DNA of 62,070 bases from Leucobacter sp. OH1287 (lineage in GTDB: Bacteria; Actinomycetota; Actinomycetes; Actinomycetales; Microbacteriaceae), in the NCBI RefSeq assembly GCF_003859945.1, contig NZ_RQYM01000012.1:1-62070 (forward strand), written 5' to 3'. Under the pieces are notes generated by a model. That model was not told the DNA's origin. It searched no databases and saw only the letters and a program-made list of their open reading frames with translations. Positions 25,478 through 34,943 of the stretch are shown here, piece after piece. Positions within the stretch are counted from its first letter, which is position 1. Every line of letters begins with the position of its first letter. A program made the position numbers and the translations under genes.

Positions 25478-27652
25478 CCCGCGGCGCTCAATCTCGGCCC
25501 GCAGCAGCTGCATCAGCACGCCAAGCTGCACCGGATCACTGTTCTCTTCGCTCTGCACATCCCCGTCAAGCGCGCGAGCGGCAAGGCCCGCCTTCGCGTC
25601 GATGAGTTCCGCGATCCGCTGATCAACGGTTTGTGCCGCAACAATTCGCCACGCGGTTACCGGCTCCTCCTGGCCGATGCGGTGGACGCGGTCAATCGCC
25701 TGCGTCTGCTCAGCATCGGTCCAGCTGAGCTCAGCCAGCACCACGTTCGAACTCGCCTGCAGGTTAACACCAACACCGGCAGCTGTCAGTGAGCAAACAA
25801 TGACGTGAACATCAGGGTCATTATTGAAGGCGTCAACCGCCTCCTGCCGAGCCTGGGCACTCTGCTCGCCGCGGATCGAGACGGTCTTTAGCCCGCGATC
25901 CGCCAGCGCCGCAATCACCTGGTCCATCACGTCAACGTGTTTGGCAAAGAACACAACCTTGCCAACCGAGCGCACCAGCTGCGCGGTGTAGTCGGCAGCG
26001 AGCTGCGCTTTTGCGGTGCCGATCTGGCGCACCAGGGAGAAGACGTTAACGCCCTCGCCGGCGCCGCCGTCCTCGTCAAACTCCTGCAGGCAGACCATTC
26101 TGATCAGCTGTTCGTCGCTCAGAGTTGCGCCGAGTTTACCCGCCTTCAGCCTGCTAAAACTATCAAAGAGACGGTCTGCGAGTCGCTGCTCGGCAGCGTT
26201 GATCTCTGGCGCGAGTGCTCCGTCAAGCTCAACCGGCAGATCTATCACCTGCTTCTCGGGCAGGTCTTTCGCAACGTCGACCTTACGACGGCGGACAATG
26301 CCAAGATCTACAACCGCTTGTCTCGCTGACGGATAAAACGCCGCATCGGCCGGCGTGAAACCGTTTGCTTCAAGCTGTGCGAGCAGCTTCTTTGCCGGCT
26401 GTTTCTCGTCAATCCACCCGAGGAATCGCCAGATCGCGAGGAAGTCGTCAATGTCGTTAATCAGCGGCGTGCCGGTGAGTGCGATCAGCAGCGGGTCATG
26501 CCCGGGGACGCGCTCACGGATCCGCTCGGCAATGTTGAGCACGTTGCGGGAGCGGTTTGACTGCACGTTTTTAATCATGTGCGCCTCGTCAACCACCATG
26601 CCCTTAAAACCGAAAGCGGCAAGCCAGCTGAGGTGCCGGTCGAGGATGTCGTAGTTGATGATGAAGATGTCGGCGAACGGATCCACGTCAGCGCCGTCGC
26701 CGTGCACAACGGTGACGCGCCGTGACGGCGTCCAGAGCTTCGCCTCGCGCGCCCAGTTCATCTTCACAACGTTCGGCGCAACAACCAGCAGCGGGTAGCT
26801 GTCTGAGACGGCGGCCGCGAGCAGCGACTGCGCGGTTTTGCCGAGGCCCGGCTCGTCCGCGAGCAGGAAGCTGCGGTGACCGGCGGCAACCGACGCGAGG
26901 AAGCGTGCCTGGTGCGGCATCAGCGCCAACCCGACCGGTGAGATCCTGTCGTTTACCGGCGGCTCCGGCAGCTGCATCGTCGCCGCGGTCGTTGAACCCT
27001 GTTCAAAGGATTTCAGCAGCGGGTTCAACAGCTCCCAGTTTGCCAGGTGCACAACCGGCTGCGGCTGTTTCGGGGTGTTAAGAATCGGTGCCTGGAATGG
27101 GTTTGCGAGCTTGCGCTTCGCAATCCCCGCGGGCACAACCTGCCGCTCAACAAACTCTGCCGGCACCGTCGCCGCGGCAACAGAGGTTGGGGTTTCCTCC
27201 GGCGCCTCCAGCCCGGCTTGCTCCATCATCTTGCGTTTCAGCTGCAGTGTTGCCTCGGTGATTGGTGTCTCCGGCTCCAGCAGCTGAATCAGCGAGGTGT
27301 CTTTTGCGGCGGTTTTCACGAGCACCGCGGCAACGCCGTCGAGCCGCTTCAGTGTCTCCTCGCGCTCCGCCTCACTGACCTCGGGGTTGTCTTTCACCCG
27401 CGCCAACTCCTCACGCATCAAAAGCGCAACCACGTGGAACTTGGTGCGGTTTAGCGGGGTTGCTTTGCCGCGCTGCGCGGAAGCCTCAACCTCGCGGCTG
27501 GCGAGCGCGAGCAGCGGGATAATCCCCTCGTTCTTGACGTAGCGACGCTTGGTGGATCGCGGCCTGCCGCCCTTCTTCGCGGTTGACGCACTTCTTGTCC
27601 CGGCTTTGGTTGCCGCTGCGGTTGTCGCTGCTGTGGCAGATTTAGGTGCCAA
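25442..27652 (-). CDS. SNF2-family DEAD/DEAH helicase
   Basis: 736 residues. A basic Ala/Lys/Thr-rich N-terminus and an uncharacterised region (to about residue 230) precede the helicase core: motif I ADEPGLGKTAQS near residue 268, motif II VVDEAHMIKN, motif III ALTGTPLIND, and in the second lobe SLTAAGVGVNLQAS and motif VI AIDRVHRIGQEEP. It is an ATP-driven DNA translocase of the RapA/SMARCAL1-like type. The start is TTG with CAGGAG nine bases upstream. No restriction, methylase or other defence partner lies beside it, so a repair or transcription-recycling role is more likely than a phage-defence module. Confidence 0.87.
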   Translation of the reverse strand: MAPKSATAATTAAATKAGTRSASTAKKGGRPRSTKRRYVKNEGIIPLLALASREVEASAQRGKATPLNRTKFHVVALLMREELARVKDNPEVSEAEREETLKRLDGVAAVLVKTAAKDTSLIQLLEPETPITEATLQLKRKMMEQAGLEAPEETPTSVAAATVPAEFVERQVVPAGIAKRKLANPFQAPILNTPKQPQPVVHLANWELLNPLLKSFEQGSTTAATMQLPEPPVNDRISPVGLALMPHQARFLASVAAGHRSFLLADEPGLGKTAQSLLAAAVSDSYPLLVVAPNVVKMNWAREAKLWTPSRRVTVVHGDGADVDPFADIFIINYDILDRHLSWLAAFGFKGMVVDEAHMIKNVQSNRSRNVLNIAERIRERVPGHDPLLIALTGTPLINDIDDFLAIWRFLGWIDEKQPAKKLLAQLEANGFTPADAAFYPSARQAVVDLGIVRRRKVDVAKDLPEKQVIDLPVELDGALAPEINAAEQRLADRLFDSFSRLKAGKLGATLSDEQLIRMVCLQEFDEDGGAGEGVNVFSLVRQIGTAKAQLAADYTAQLVRSVGKVVFFAKHVDVMDQVIAALADRGLKTVSIRGEQSAQARQEAVDAFNNDPDVHVIVCSLTAAGVGVNLQASSNVVLAELSWTDAEQTQAIDRVHRIGQEEPVTAWRIVAAQTVDQRIAELIDAKAGLAARALDGDVQSEENSDPVQLGVLMQLLRAEIERRGLASDAGLHLGD

Positions 27653-27892
27653 AAAACACTCCTGTTTTAGAAAGTTATGCCGAACCTGTGCCGACCCTTG
27701 AGACTGCTTAAATAACGTCCAATTAACGTAGCTTGCGCACAGTCTGTGCAGTTACTGCTCTATAACACTGTTGTTAAACAGTCCTCAGCCAATTCTATTA
27801 GATGCTTCTCAAACAAGCAAACTCCGGCAGATCGCCAGCATCTTAGTGGCGGGGTGGATCCGTCGGAGCCTGCTGTTTAGCGCTTCAGGTGT

Positions 27893-28897
27893 TTAGAGTG
27901 AATCGATCCACTCGGTGAGCTGCTTCAGACCGCTGATGGTGTCGGTGACACCGAGCGCCTGCACGTAGCGGCCCTCGATCAGCTTGATCTTGTCCCCGGA
28001 AACAGCCGGCAGCTGCGCAACCGCCTGGTTGTTCAACAGCTCCTGGAACATTGCTTTACCGCTGCCGTTCATGTCAATTAACAGAATTGCGTCAGGGTTT
28101 GCGGCCACGATCTGTTCCGCGGAGATTGGCCCGGTGATCTCAATGCCGAGCTCAGAGCTGACCGAGGTTCCGCCAGCGAGTTCCAGCAGCTCCAGCGGCA
28201 CCGCGTTACCAGCGGTGATGAACGCGCGACCGGCCTGGTTGTTGAGCACCAGGATCCGCTTTGCGTCCGCGCTGTCGGCGGCCTTCTTGTCCTTCTTAGC
28301 GAGGCCGTCGCTCAGTTCCTTCTCAAGATCGCCAACCTCTTCATCGGCGCCGATTGCCTCAGCGATAACACCGATGTTGGTTTTCAGGCTGTCGATTGAG
28401 GTCCAGGCCGAAGGCAGCAGCAGTGTTTTAATCCCCGCGCCCTCGAGAACCGGTTTGATGCGATCCGCAATGCCGTGACGGCTGCTCATCACAACTAGGT
28501 CAGGGGTCGCAGCGAGCACCTGCTCAGCGTTCAACTCTGTGCTGCTCGGGAAGGATGTTTCAACCTTGGTGAAAACATCCGGGGTGGCAGACAGTGCCGG
28601 GTTTTGCAGCGCCTGCGAAGCCATCACCAGGTTACCTGCGTAGCCGAGGGCTGCGATCACCGCGCCGCTCTCGTGGTCGAGTGCCACGATCCGCTTCGGC
28701 TGCTCAGCGATCTCAAGCTCATAGGCTTCTGTGTCAGCGCCGGCAGGCACCTTCACAGTGCGCGGGAACTCGGCAACAACCTGCTCCTCCGCGGCTGGTT
28801 TCTCAGCCTCTTTGGTCTCGGCAGTGCCCTGGCATCCGGTCAGGAATGCGAAGCTTGCAAGCGCGGTTAACGCGGCCGCGAGAACTCTGGGTTTCAC
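27893..28897 (-). CDS. haem/siderophore ABC transporter binding lipoprotein
   Basis: Helical-backbone metal/haem-type binding protein of the TroA/FecB/HmuT class. The signal peptide ends in the lipobox FLTGC; from the GTG at 28897 the lipidated residue is Cys22. GGAAGGAAA stands just before this GTG, so I prefer it to the TTG seven codons upstream. Landmarks: PKRIVALDHESGAVIAALG, ATPDLVVMSSRHG, and EQIVAANPDAILLID. The ATPase and permease genes lie upstream on the same strand. The neighbouring hemH-hemQ pair suggests haem or a porphyrin as ligand, but a ferric siderophore is possible. Confidence 0.87.
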   Translation of the reverse strand: MKPRVLAAALTALASFAFLTGCQGTAETKEAEKPAAEEQVVAEFPRTVKVPAGADTEAYELEIAEQPKRIVALDHESGAVIAALGYAGNLVMASQALQNPALSATPDVFTKVETSFPSSTELNAEQVLAATPDLVVMSSRHGIADRIKPVLEGAGIKTLLLPSAWTSIDSLKTNIGVIAEAIGADEEVGDLEKELSDGLAKKDKKAADSADAKRILVLNNQAGRAFITAGNAVPLELLELAGGTSVSSELGIEITGPISAEQIVAANPDAILLIDMNGSGKAMFQELLNNQAVAQLPAVSGDKIKLIEGRYVQALGVTDTISGLKQLTEWIDSL

Positions 28898-28985
28898 TTT
28901 TGTTTGGTTTCCTTCCAAGTGGAGCAGCGCAGGCGAGGTATTGTCTGCACCGCGGTTTTCTGGTTTGGCTTATCGCCGTGAGGGG

Positions 28986-29816
28986 TTAAACGCCGAGAGA
29001 TGTGTGCTCTCGAACGGTTGCTGCGTCACACACTCCAGCGCATTTGGCGTCCTCACAATCCTCGGTTGTGATGAACCTCCTGCCGCGCGAGGTTGTGTGA
29101 ACACTTGTTTGCACACCGTATGCCTGGTGTACCAACTCTGGGTTGAGCACGTCATGCGGTGCTCCGGCGTGACTGCGGCCCTCGCGGTCAAGCAACAGAA
29201 TCTTGGTGCAGGCGTTTAACGCCATGCTTAAATCGTGCAGCGCACAGATAACGATTTTGCCCTCGTTGCCGAGGCGACGCAGCAGCTGCTCAACCGAGCG
29301 CTGGTGCCGAAGATCGAGCGCCGCGGTTGGCTCGTCGAGGATAACAATCGGGGTGTCCTGTGCGATAACCCTGGCGATCTGCACCAGCTGACGCCAGCCA
29401 CCGGAGAGGGTGCCGTAGGCGCGATCCGCTAAATCAATCGCCCCAACCATCTCCAGCGCCGAAGCAACCTGCTCGTCAACATTCTCGGCACCCCCTGCCC
29501 TGGCGCCAACCGCGACCAGGTCCTTCACCAGCAGCTCGTCGGGGGCGCGCAAATCCTGGGTGAGCATCGAAATAATTTTGGCGCGTTGCCTCGAGGTCAT
29601 CTGCGACAGCGTCCTGCGACCGTAGAGGGCGGATCCGTACCGCGCGATTCTGGTGTGGGCAACCGCGCTGAGCAGCGATGACTTCCCGACCCCGTTAGGC
29701 CCAACAACCCCCAGGACAGTGCCCGGTTTAATGTTCAGCGTCAGCGGGTGGCTGAGTGCGAACCCGCCGCGCCTGGCGCCAAAGTTGAGCAGTTCGAGAT
29801 AGTCAGTGTTAAGCAT
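28986..29816 (-). CDS. haem/iron-siderophore ABC transporter ATPase with C-terminal cysteine cluster
   Basis: 276 residues, FecE/HmuV class. Walker A is GPNGVGKSSLLSA, the signature GTLSGGWRQLVQIARV, and Walker B PIVILDEPTAALD. After the usual end of the family the protein continues with a short tail containing CEDAKCAGVC, a C-x4-C-x3-C cluster not typical of these ATPases. Two bases separate it from the permease, so they are coupled. Confidence 0.88.
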   Translation of the reverse strand: MLNTDYLELLNFGARRGGFALSHPLTLNIKPGTVLGVVGPNGVGKSSLLSAVAHTRIARYGSALYGRRTLSQMTSRQRAKIISMLTQDLRAPDELLVKDLVAVGARAGGAENVDEQVASALEMVGAIDLADRAYGTLSGGWRQLVQIARVIAQDTPIVILDEPTAALDLRHQRSVEQLLRRLGNEGKIVICALHDLSMALNACTKILLLDREGRSHAGAPHDVLNPELVHQAYGVQTSVHTTSRGRRFITTEDCEDAKCAGVCDAATVREHTSLGV

Positions 29817-29817
29817 G

Positions 29818-30858
29818 TTATCCTCGGCTTTGCCTCAGCAGTAAGAACAGGAAGATCGGGGCTCCAACGATCGCACAGACCACACCGGTCTGCACACGGG
29901 AACCGTCTAAAATAATGCGGGCAACGGTGTCTGCAAGCACAACAAACAGAGCACCGAAGATTGTGCTGAGCGGCAGCACGCGACTGTGTGTCGCGCCCAC
30001 CAGGAGTCGCACAACGTGGGGCACAACCAGTCCCACAAAACTAATGATGCCGCTGACAGCAACAGCGGCACCAGTGACAAGGGAGGTAACCAGGAGCATA
30101 ATGGTGCGCTCCCGGTTGACGTTCACACCGGAGGTTGACGCAACCTGCTCGCCGAGCGCGAGCGCGTCGAGGGAGTGCTGTTTGTAGAGCATAAACGCCA
30201 GCCCCAAAAGGATCGGGACGGTTGCGATGGCGACGTGGCTCCAGTCCCGGAAGTTCAGGTCGCCGGCGAGCCAGAACAGCGCCGAGCGGACAAGCGAATC
30301 CTCTTTTGCGTGCGCGATCAGCAGGTTAATCATCGCGCCGCACAGCGCCGAGAGCGACACGCCGACGAGGATGATGGTTGAGGATCCGAGATCTCGGCGG
30401 GTCTGCAAAACGGTCTGCAGAATCAGCGCAACGCTCGCGGCACCCGCGAAGGCGGCAAGCGGCACTCCCCAGGCGTAGGATCCGGAAAAACCGAGCGTGA
30501 TACCCGCAACCGCACCAACCGCGGCACCCGCCGATACACCGGTGATTCCGGGCTCGGCGAGCGGGTTGCGCAGAATCGCCTGCATAACCGCACCAACCGT
30601 GGCGAGCGCCGCACCAACCAGCGCGGCCACCAGGATCCGCGGGATCCTAATCGACCAGATGATTGCGCTGTTCTTCGGCGAGACGCTATCGGGGGCGATC
30701 AACCCCTGCCACGCCTCCAGCGGTGAAATCGCCACAAGACCGAGCGAGATCGAGATCATGCTGCAAGCCAAAAGCGCCACAACACCGAGAGTCGCGGAGG
30801 TCCACAGCTTAAATTGCCGCTGTGTTTTCGCAACAGGTTTTTGGAGGCTTACAGACAT
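29818..30858 (-). CDS. haem/iron-siderophore ABC transporter permease
   Basis: 346 residues, FecCD/BtuC family, with about nine to ten helices. Motifs include RIPRILVAALVGAALATVG, NPLAEPGITGVSAGAAVG and GIISFVGLVVPHVVRLLVG. I place the start at the ATG at 30858 (MSVSLQKP); a TTG six codons upstream is also open. Only one permease gene is present, so the channel is probably a homodimer. It diverges from hemH across an 83-base region with repeated motifs. Confidence 0.88.
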   Translation of the reverse strand: MSVSLQKPVAKTQRQFKLWTSATLGVVALLACSMISISLGLVAISPLEAWQGLIAPDSVSPKNSAIIWSIRIPRILVAALVGAALATVGAVMQAILRNPLAEPGITGVSAGAAVGAVAGITLGFSGSYAWGVPLAAFAGAASVALILQTVLQTRRDLGSSTIILVGVSLSALCGAMINLLIAHAKEDSLVRSALFWLAGDLNFRDWSHVAIATVPILLGLAFMLYKQHSLDALALGEQVASTSGVNVNRERTIMLLVTSLVTGAAVAVSGIISFVGLVVPHVVRLLVGATHSRVLPLSTIFGALFVVLADTVARIILDGSRVQTGVVCAIVGAPIFLFLLLRQSRG

Positions 30859-30888
30859 TTTCCGCTTTTCTAGCAAAATATTTCTACA

Positions 30889-30930
30889 ACATCAGATGAT
30901 ATACATCAGATGTTCTCAGAACCTGATGAT
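30889..30930. promoter_or_regulatory. repeated operator-like motifs between the haem importer and hemH
   Basis: ACATCAGATGAT (30889-30900) and ACATCAGATGTT (30903-30914) are near-identical direct repeats 14 bases apart; AACCTGATGAT (30920-30930) is a third, looser copy. GTTCTCAGAAC (30912-30922) is a perfect dyad within them. The last copy ends only 11 bases before the hemH ATG, and no ribosome-binding site is seen there, so hemH is probably leaderless and this region its promoter/operator. It does not resemble the DtxR box. Confidence 0.6.
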
Positions 30931-30941
30931 AACCTGCATGT

Positions 30942-32039
30942 ATGAAAACAACTCTGTACCCCTATGATGCAATACTGGTATGCTCCTTTGGCGGACCGAA
31001 CAAAGCCGACGATGTGATCCCGTTCTTACAGAACGTCACCCGCGGTAAGGGAATCCCCGAGGAGCGCCTCAAAGAGGTTGGCGAGCACTACTACGGCTTC
31101 GGCGGTAAAAGCCCGATCAACGAGCAAAATCTGGAACTTGTTGCGGCGCTTGAAAAGGAGCTTGCACGCCGCGGCCACGCACTGCCTGTGCTGTGGGGCA
31201 ACCGCAACTGGCACCCCTACACAACCGACACGCTGCGCGACGCTGCCGCGTTTGGCGCTAAGCGGATCCTCACCCTCGTAACCAGCGCCTACGCATCCTA
31301 CTCCGGCAGCCGCCAGTACCGCGAGCACCTCGCGCAGTGTATTGCCGAGCTTGGCGACCGGGCACCCGAGATTGACATCATCCGCCCGTTCTTCAACGAG
31401 CCAGGCTTTGTGCGAGCAAACTACGACGCGATTATTGAGGCAGCTGACAAGCTCTCTGCGGATCTCGCAGACACCCACATTGCCTACGTCACCCACTCAA
31501 TTCCCACCACCATGCAGGAGGCATCGGCCGTTACCGGCCCGGGCTACGCCGAGCAGCACGAGGATGTCATCTCGGTGATTAACGAGCTGATTAAGGAAAA
31601 CCACGGCGTTGAGGTAAACAGCTCACTGTCCTACTGTTCCCGCTCCGGCAGCCCGCACGTGCCGTGGCTTGAACCAGACATTAACGACCACATTGAGGAA
31701 CTCGCAAAACAGGGCGTTAAGCACCTGATTATCGCTCCGATCGGTTTTGTTTCTGACCACATGGAGGTTGCCTACGACCTTGACGAGGAGGCGCTGGAGA
31801 CAGCCGAGGAGCACCAAATTGAGGCGGTTCGCGCCGGCACCGCGAGCGTTCGCGATCCGTTTGTTGCGGGCCTTGTTGACATGATTGAGCTGCGCGCGGC
31901 ACGCGAGCGCGGCGAAGACGCGCCCGAAAAAACCGTTGGCGAATACCCCGCAATCCCTGACGTTGCCGAGCCCGGTTCCTGCCGGATGCGCCACGGTGAG
32001 GTGACCGGGATCCCGGTTATCGCCGGTCCAATCGACTAA
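30942..32039 (+). CDS. hemH: ferrochelatase (coproporphyrin type expected)
   Basis: 365 residues. [20 protein letters not shown] at the N-terminus, [14 protein letters not shown], the [10 protein letters not shown] segment with the metal-inserting histidine, and [22 protein letters not shown] with the conserved HxE-type segment define the family. In actinobacteria with HemQ the enzyme inserts iron into coproporphyrin III. Here the usual QSRSG reads YCSRSG, an unusual cysteine. No ribosome-binding site precedes the ATG, consistent with leaderless translation. hemQ follows after 44 bases. Confidence 0.9.
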   Translation: MKTTLYPYDAILVCSFGGPNKADDVIPFLQNVTRGKGIPEERLKEVGEHYYGFGGKSPINEQNLELVAALEKELARRGHALPVLWGNRNWHPYTTDTLRDAAAFGAKRILTLVTSAYASYSGSRQYREHLAQCIAELGDRAPEIDIIRPFFNEPGFVRANYDAIIEAADKLSADLADTHIAYVTHSIPTTMQEASAVTGPGYAEQHEDVISVINELIKENHGVEVNSSLSYCSRSGSPHVPWLEPDINDHIEELAKQGVKHLIIAPIGFVSDHMEVAYDLDEEALETAEEHQIEAVRAGTASVRDPFVAGLVDMIELRAARERGEDAPEKTVGEYPAIPDVAEPGSCRMRHGEVTGIPVIAGPID

Positions 32040-32083
32040 CTGCCGTAAAAAACCACCAGACACTCAACCAAACAAGGAGAATT

Positions 32084-32833
32084 ATGAGCGACAACAGTTC
32101 AACCCCCGAAGCAACAGCTCAACCCGCTGAGATCCCGGTGGTTGACCACTCGCACGTTGCAGAGCAGATCAACGAGTCCATCAACTACGCGCTCTACGCC
32201 GCGTTCACCGAGACCGGTGACGGCTCTGTGGCGGATCCCGCTGCCGCCGCCGCTGGAATCACCGCGGCGCTCGCTGCTGTCCCGAACCTGACCGTTCGCG
32301 GTTTTTACGATATTTCAGGGTTTAGGGGTGACGCGGACCTGTTTGTTTGGATGCACGGCCCAACCCCCGAAACCGTGCAGGCAGGCTACCGTGCGATCGT
32401 AGAGGGCGCAAAAACCGCGCTGCAGCCGTTCTGGTCAAACATCGGTGTGCACCGCGCCGCCGAGTTTAACCGCGGCCATGTGCCCGCCTTCCTCGCCGGC
32501 GATAAAGCACGCAACTACCTCTGCGTCTACCCGTTTGTGCGCAGCCGTGAGTGGTATCTGCTGCCGGAGGAGGAGCGTCGCAAGATGCTGCGCGATCACG
32601 GCTATGCAGCGCGCGACTACCGTGACGTTTTGGCGAACACACTCGCCTCGTTCGCGCTCGGCGACTACGAGTGGCTGCTCGCTTTTGAGTCCGACAACCT
32701 GATCAGGATTGTGGATCTGATGCGTGAGCTACGCGCAACCGACGCTAGGCGGCACGTGATCGAGGAGACACCGTTCTTCACCGGTCCGCGCGTTGCCGGT
32801 GAGGCTCTGCTGCAGCGCGCGTTCCAGCGCTAG
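32084..32833 (+). CDS. hemQ: coproheme decarboxylase (chlorite-dismutase fold)
   Basis: 249 residues. It turns coproheme into haem b, the last step of the coproporphyrin-dependent route. Diagnostic segments are [50 protein letters not shown] with the catalytic tyrosine, and [13 protein letters not shown] with the haem-ligand histidine. AAGGAG precedes the ATG. The first 15 residues are a variable polar extension. Together with hemH it covers iron insertion and decarboxylation; earlier haem genes are not in the window. Confidence 0.9.
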   Translation: MSDNSSTPEATAQPAEIPVVDHSHVAEQINESINYALYAAFTETGDGSVADPAAAAAGITAALAAVPNLTVRGFYDISGFRGDADLFVWMHGPTPETVQAGYRAIVEGAKTALQPFWSNIGVHRAAEFNRGHVPAFLAGDKARNYLCVYPFVRSREWYLLPEEERRKMLRDHGYAARDYRDVLANTLASFALGDYEWLLAFESDNLIRIVDLMRELRATDARRHVIEETPFFTGPRVAGEALLQRAFQR

Positions 32834-33771
32834 TTAGCGAGGGTGACGATCTCTCGCACCTGGGCAACATCGCTGTGCATCTGCGCGAGCAGCGCGTCGA
32901 TGTTGTCGAAGGCGGTCATCCCCCGCAGCCGCTCCAGGAACTCCACCTCCACGGACTCCCCGTACAGGTTGCCGTGAAAATCGAGCAGGAACACCTCAAT
33001 CTGACTCGGCGCATCCGGTGTGAAAGTGGGGTTTCCGCCAACGGAAATGGCGGCGCGGTAGGTTTCGCCGAGCACGCGCGCAAGACCCGCGTAAACTCCG
33101 TCCGCCGGCGCCAGCCCCTCATACTTCGGCTCCAGGTTCGCGGTCGGGAACCCGAGCTCGCGCCCGCGGGCTGCGCCGTGCACAACCATGCCGCGCACCG
33201 TCACCGGCCGCCCGAGTAGCTGTTTCGCCTGCGCAACATCCCCCGCAATTATCAGCTGGCGGATCCGCGACGATGAAACCCTGCCGCCGCCCACCTCGAC
33301 ATCCCCAACGATCTCAACCACGAAGCCGAGTTCCTCTCCGAGCTCGGTTAAAAGCGTGGTGTCACCCGCGCCGCCCTTGCCGAAACGGAAGTCAGCGCCG
33401 ACCAGCACGTGTTTTGTGTTTAGTCCGGCAACGAGCACCTGCTCGGCGAACTGTCGCGGGGTGAGCTGCTGCAGCTCCCTGGTGAAGTCAACGATCAGCG
33501 TGGCGGAAACCCCGGCGGCGGCGAGCAGTTCGAGACGCTGTTCGGGGCTTGAGATGGCGGGAGGACAGTCCGCTGGACGAAGCGCCGCGAGCGGGTTCTC
33601 GGTGAACGTAAAAACACAGGACTCGAGGTTTTTTTCTGCGGCGATCTGCTGCAGTCGCTGAATAATCTGCTGGTGGCCGAGGTGGAGCCCGTCAAACTTG
33701 CCGATCGAGGTGACCGTTGGCCGTTGAAAGGCGTCAGCCGGGAGTGCCGAGAAACTTCTGAAACTGCGCAT
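32830..33771 (-). CDS. ribF: bifunctional riboflavin kinase / FAD synthetase
   Basis: About 313 residues from the ATG at 33771 ([11 protein letters not shown]). The N-terminal FAD synthetase domain has [19 protein letters not shown] and [15 protein letters not shown] plus SSSRIRQLI; the C-terminal flavokinase domain has [12 protein letters not shown] and [10 protein letters not shown]. An upstream in-frame ATG at 33807 would add 12 residues not seen in the family. No clear ribosome-binding site precedes either start. ribF closes the nusA-infB-truB cluster and overlaps hemQ convergently by four bases. Confidence 0.92.
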   Translation of the reverse strand: MRSFRSFSALPADAFQRPTVTSIGKFDGLHLGHQQIIQRLQQIAAEKNLESCVFTFTENPLAALRPADCPPAISSPEQRLELLAAAGVSATLIVDFTRELQQLTPRQFAEQVLVAGLNTKHVLVGADFRFGKGGAGDTTLLTELGEELGFVVEIVGDVEVGGGRVSSSRIRQLIIAGDVAQAKQLLGRPVTVRGMVVHGAARGRELGFPTANLEPKYEGLAPADGVYAGLARVLGETYRAAISVGGNPTFTPDAPSQIEVFLLDFHGNLYGESVEVEFLERLRGMTAFDNIDALLAQMHSDVAQVREIVTLAN

Positions 33772-33852
33772 AGTGTTTTGTTTAACCGTCCAAAGTAGTT
33801 GATGCAAATGCTATTGTAGCGCTCCGGGCGCCCGCTCTGACCGCTTTTGCGG

Positions 33853-34449
33853 CTAGTAGAGTGACCCCTCAGCGCTGTAACCCCGGTTGCTGTCTGTCTC
33901 AGCCGCCGCCTCCTCTGCGGCATCGCGATCCATCTCGTCACCGTTTTTTAGCCACAGCATTCCCAAAATCGGCAGGAACAGCGGAATGCAGAGGTAGCCG
34001 CCACCGAAGTGTGACCAGACGGACGGGTGTCCGAACAGTTCCGGGTGGGTGAGACTGAGAATGCCGACGATAACGACGCCGCTGAACTCAAACACGAGCG
34101 CAATCCACGCGACTGTGCGCCAGATGCCGCGGCGTTTTATCAGCGCGATTGTCGCAACCACGTAGACGAGCGCGGCGAGCGCCGAGAGTGAGTACGCGAA
34201 GGGTGCCTCATCAAACTTCGAGACGATCTGGTAGAAGGACCTGCCGGTGGCGGCGACCGCGAGGATCAGGTACACCACGATCAGCACACGCCCCATGCCG
34301 CTGCCCCGGGAGCGCTGCTTCGCGGTGCGCTCGTTGACAGCACCGTGCTGAGCTGTGTTGGGGTGCTGCGCTGTGTTGGGGTGCTGCGCGGTGTTGGGGT
34401 GTTGCGCTGCAGCGTGCTTGGTTCGCTTTACAGAATGTTTGGGCACCAA
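33853..34449 (-). CDS. four-helix membrane protein with N-terminal hexapeptide repeats
   Basis: 198 residues. A basic N-terminus contains three tandem copies of the hexapeptide AQHPNT, then four hydrophobic segments including VLIVVYLILAVAATGRSF and GYLCIPLFLPILGMLWL, and an acidic C-terminus. HPSVWSHFGGGYLC is a conserved-looking loop seen in uncharacterised actinobacterial membrane proteins. It lies between truB and ribF. Function unknown. Confidence 0.7.
   Translation of the reverse strand: MVPKHSVKRTKHAAAQHPNTAQHPNTAQHPNTAQHGAVNERTAKQRSRGSGMGRVLIVVYLILAVAATGRSFYQIVSKFDEAPFAYSLSALAALVYVVATIALIKRRGIWRTVAWIALVFEFSGVVIVGILSLTHPELFGHPSVWSHFGGGYLCIPLFLPILGMLWLKNGDEMDRDAAEEAAAETDSNRGYSAEGSLY
34353..34406 (-). 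repeat. 18-base tandem repeat, three copies
   Basis: Units at 34353-34370, 34371-34388 and 34389-34406; the first two are identical and the third differs at two positions. They encode the AQHPNT repeats of the membrane protein on the minus strand. Confidence 0.9.
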
Positions 34450-34565
34450 ACCAGTTTACTACCTATTGTTTTTACGCCCCAATGCTGCCCGCTGCTAGCA
34501 GGGCTGAGGTCACCGTCATCACCCGTGGGCCGCTCAGCTCGTCGGTGCCTCTCAGCGCTGCGGAG

Positions 34566-34937
34566 CTAGGCGAAGGCTGGTGTGCCCCAGATGTCGAGCA
34601 TCCGGTAAACCATCACAACCAGCGCGATGTGCACAACGCCGAGCACCATGTTTGCCCATTTGCTGCGATCCACCAGCGCCCAAACCCCGGCGATAATCGG
34701 CATTAAAACCGCAACGAACAGGTAGAGCCCGAACTCGAGCCCGTCACCCCGCGGCGGATTGCCCGTAAACGGCGCAATAATCGAGATAACCACCTGGGCG
34801 ATCAGCAGCACCGTCACAAGCGCTGTCGCCCCCATTGTCAGGTCGTTCGGCGCGCGCCCAATAAACGCGACCGCAAAGCACAGGATCGCGGCGATTCCGG
34901 CGACCGCCATCTGCGCAAAACCAAACCACTCAATCAC
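34566..34937 (-). CDS. four-helix small membrane protein next to truB
   Basis: 123 residues, four hydrophobic helices (FAQMAVAGIAAILCFAVAF, MGATALVTVLLIAQVVISII, LFVAVLMPIIAGVWALV and MVLGVVHIALVVMVYRML). It starts six bases after truB ends and is probably co-transcribed. No recognisable domain beyond a general actinobacterial membrane protein pattern. Confidence 0.75.
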   Translation of the reverse strand: MIEWFGFAQMAVAGIAAILCFAVAFIGRAPNDLTMGATALVTVLLIAQVVISIIAPFTGNPPRGDGLEFGLYLFVAVLMPIIAGVWALVDRSKWANMVLGVVHIALVVMVYRMLDIWGTPAFA

Positions 34938-34943
34938 GGTGTA

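Noticed and set aside
25442-27652. SNF2 helicase as part of a phage-defence island
   Set aside because: No methylase, nuclease, PLD-family or other defence partner is adjacent, and flanking genes are housekeeping or transport.
30889-30930. Possible DtxR/IdeR box before hemH
   Set aside because: AACCTGATGATAACCT shares a few bases with the box but lacks the symmetric TTAGG/CCTAA halves.
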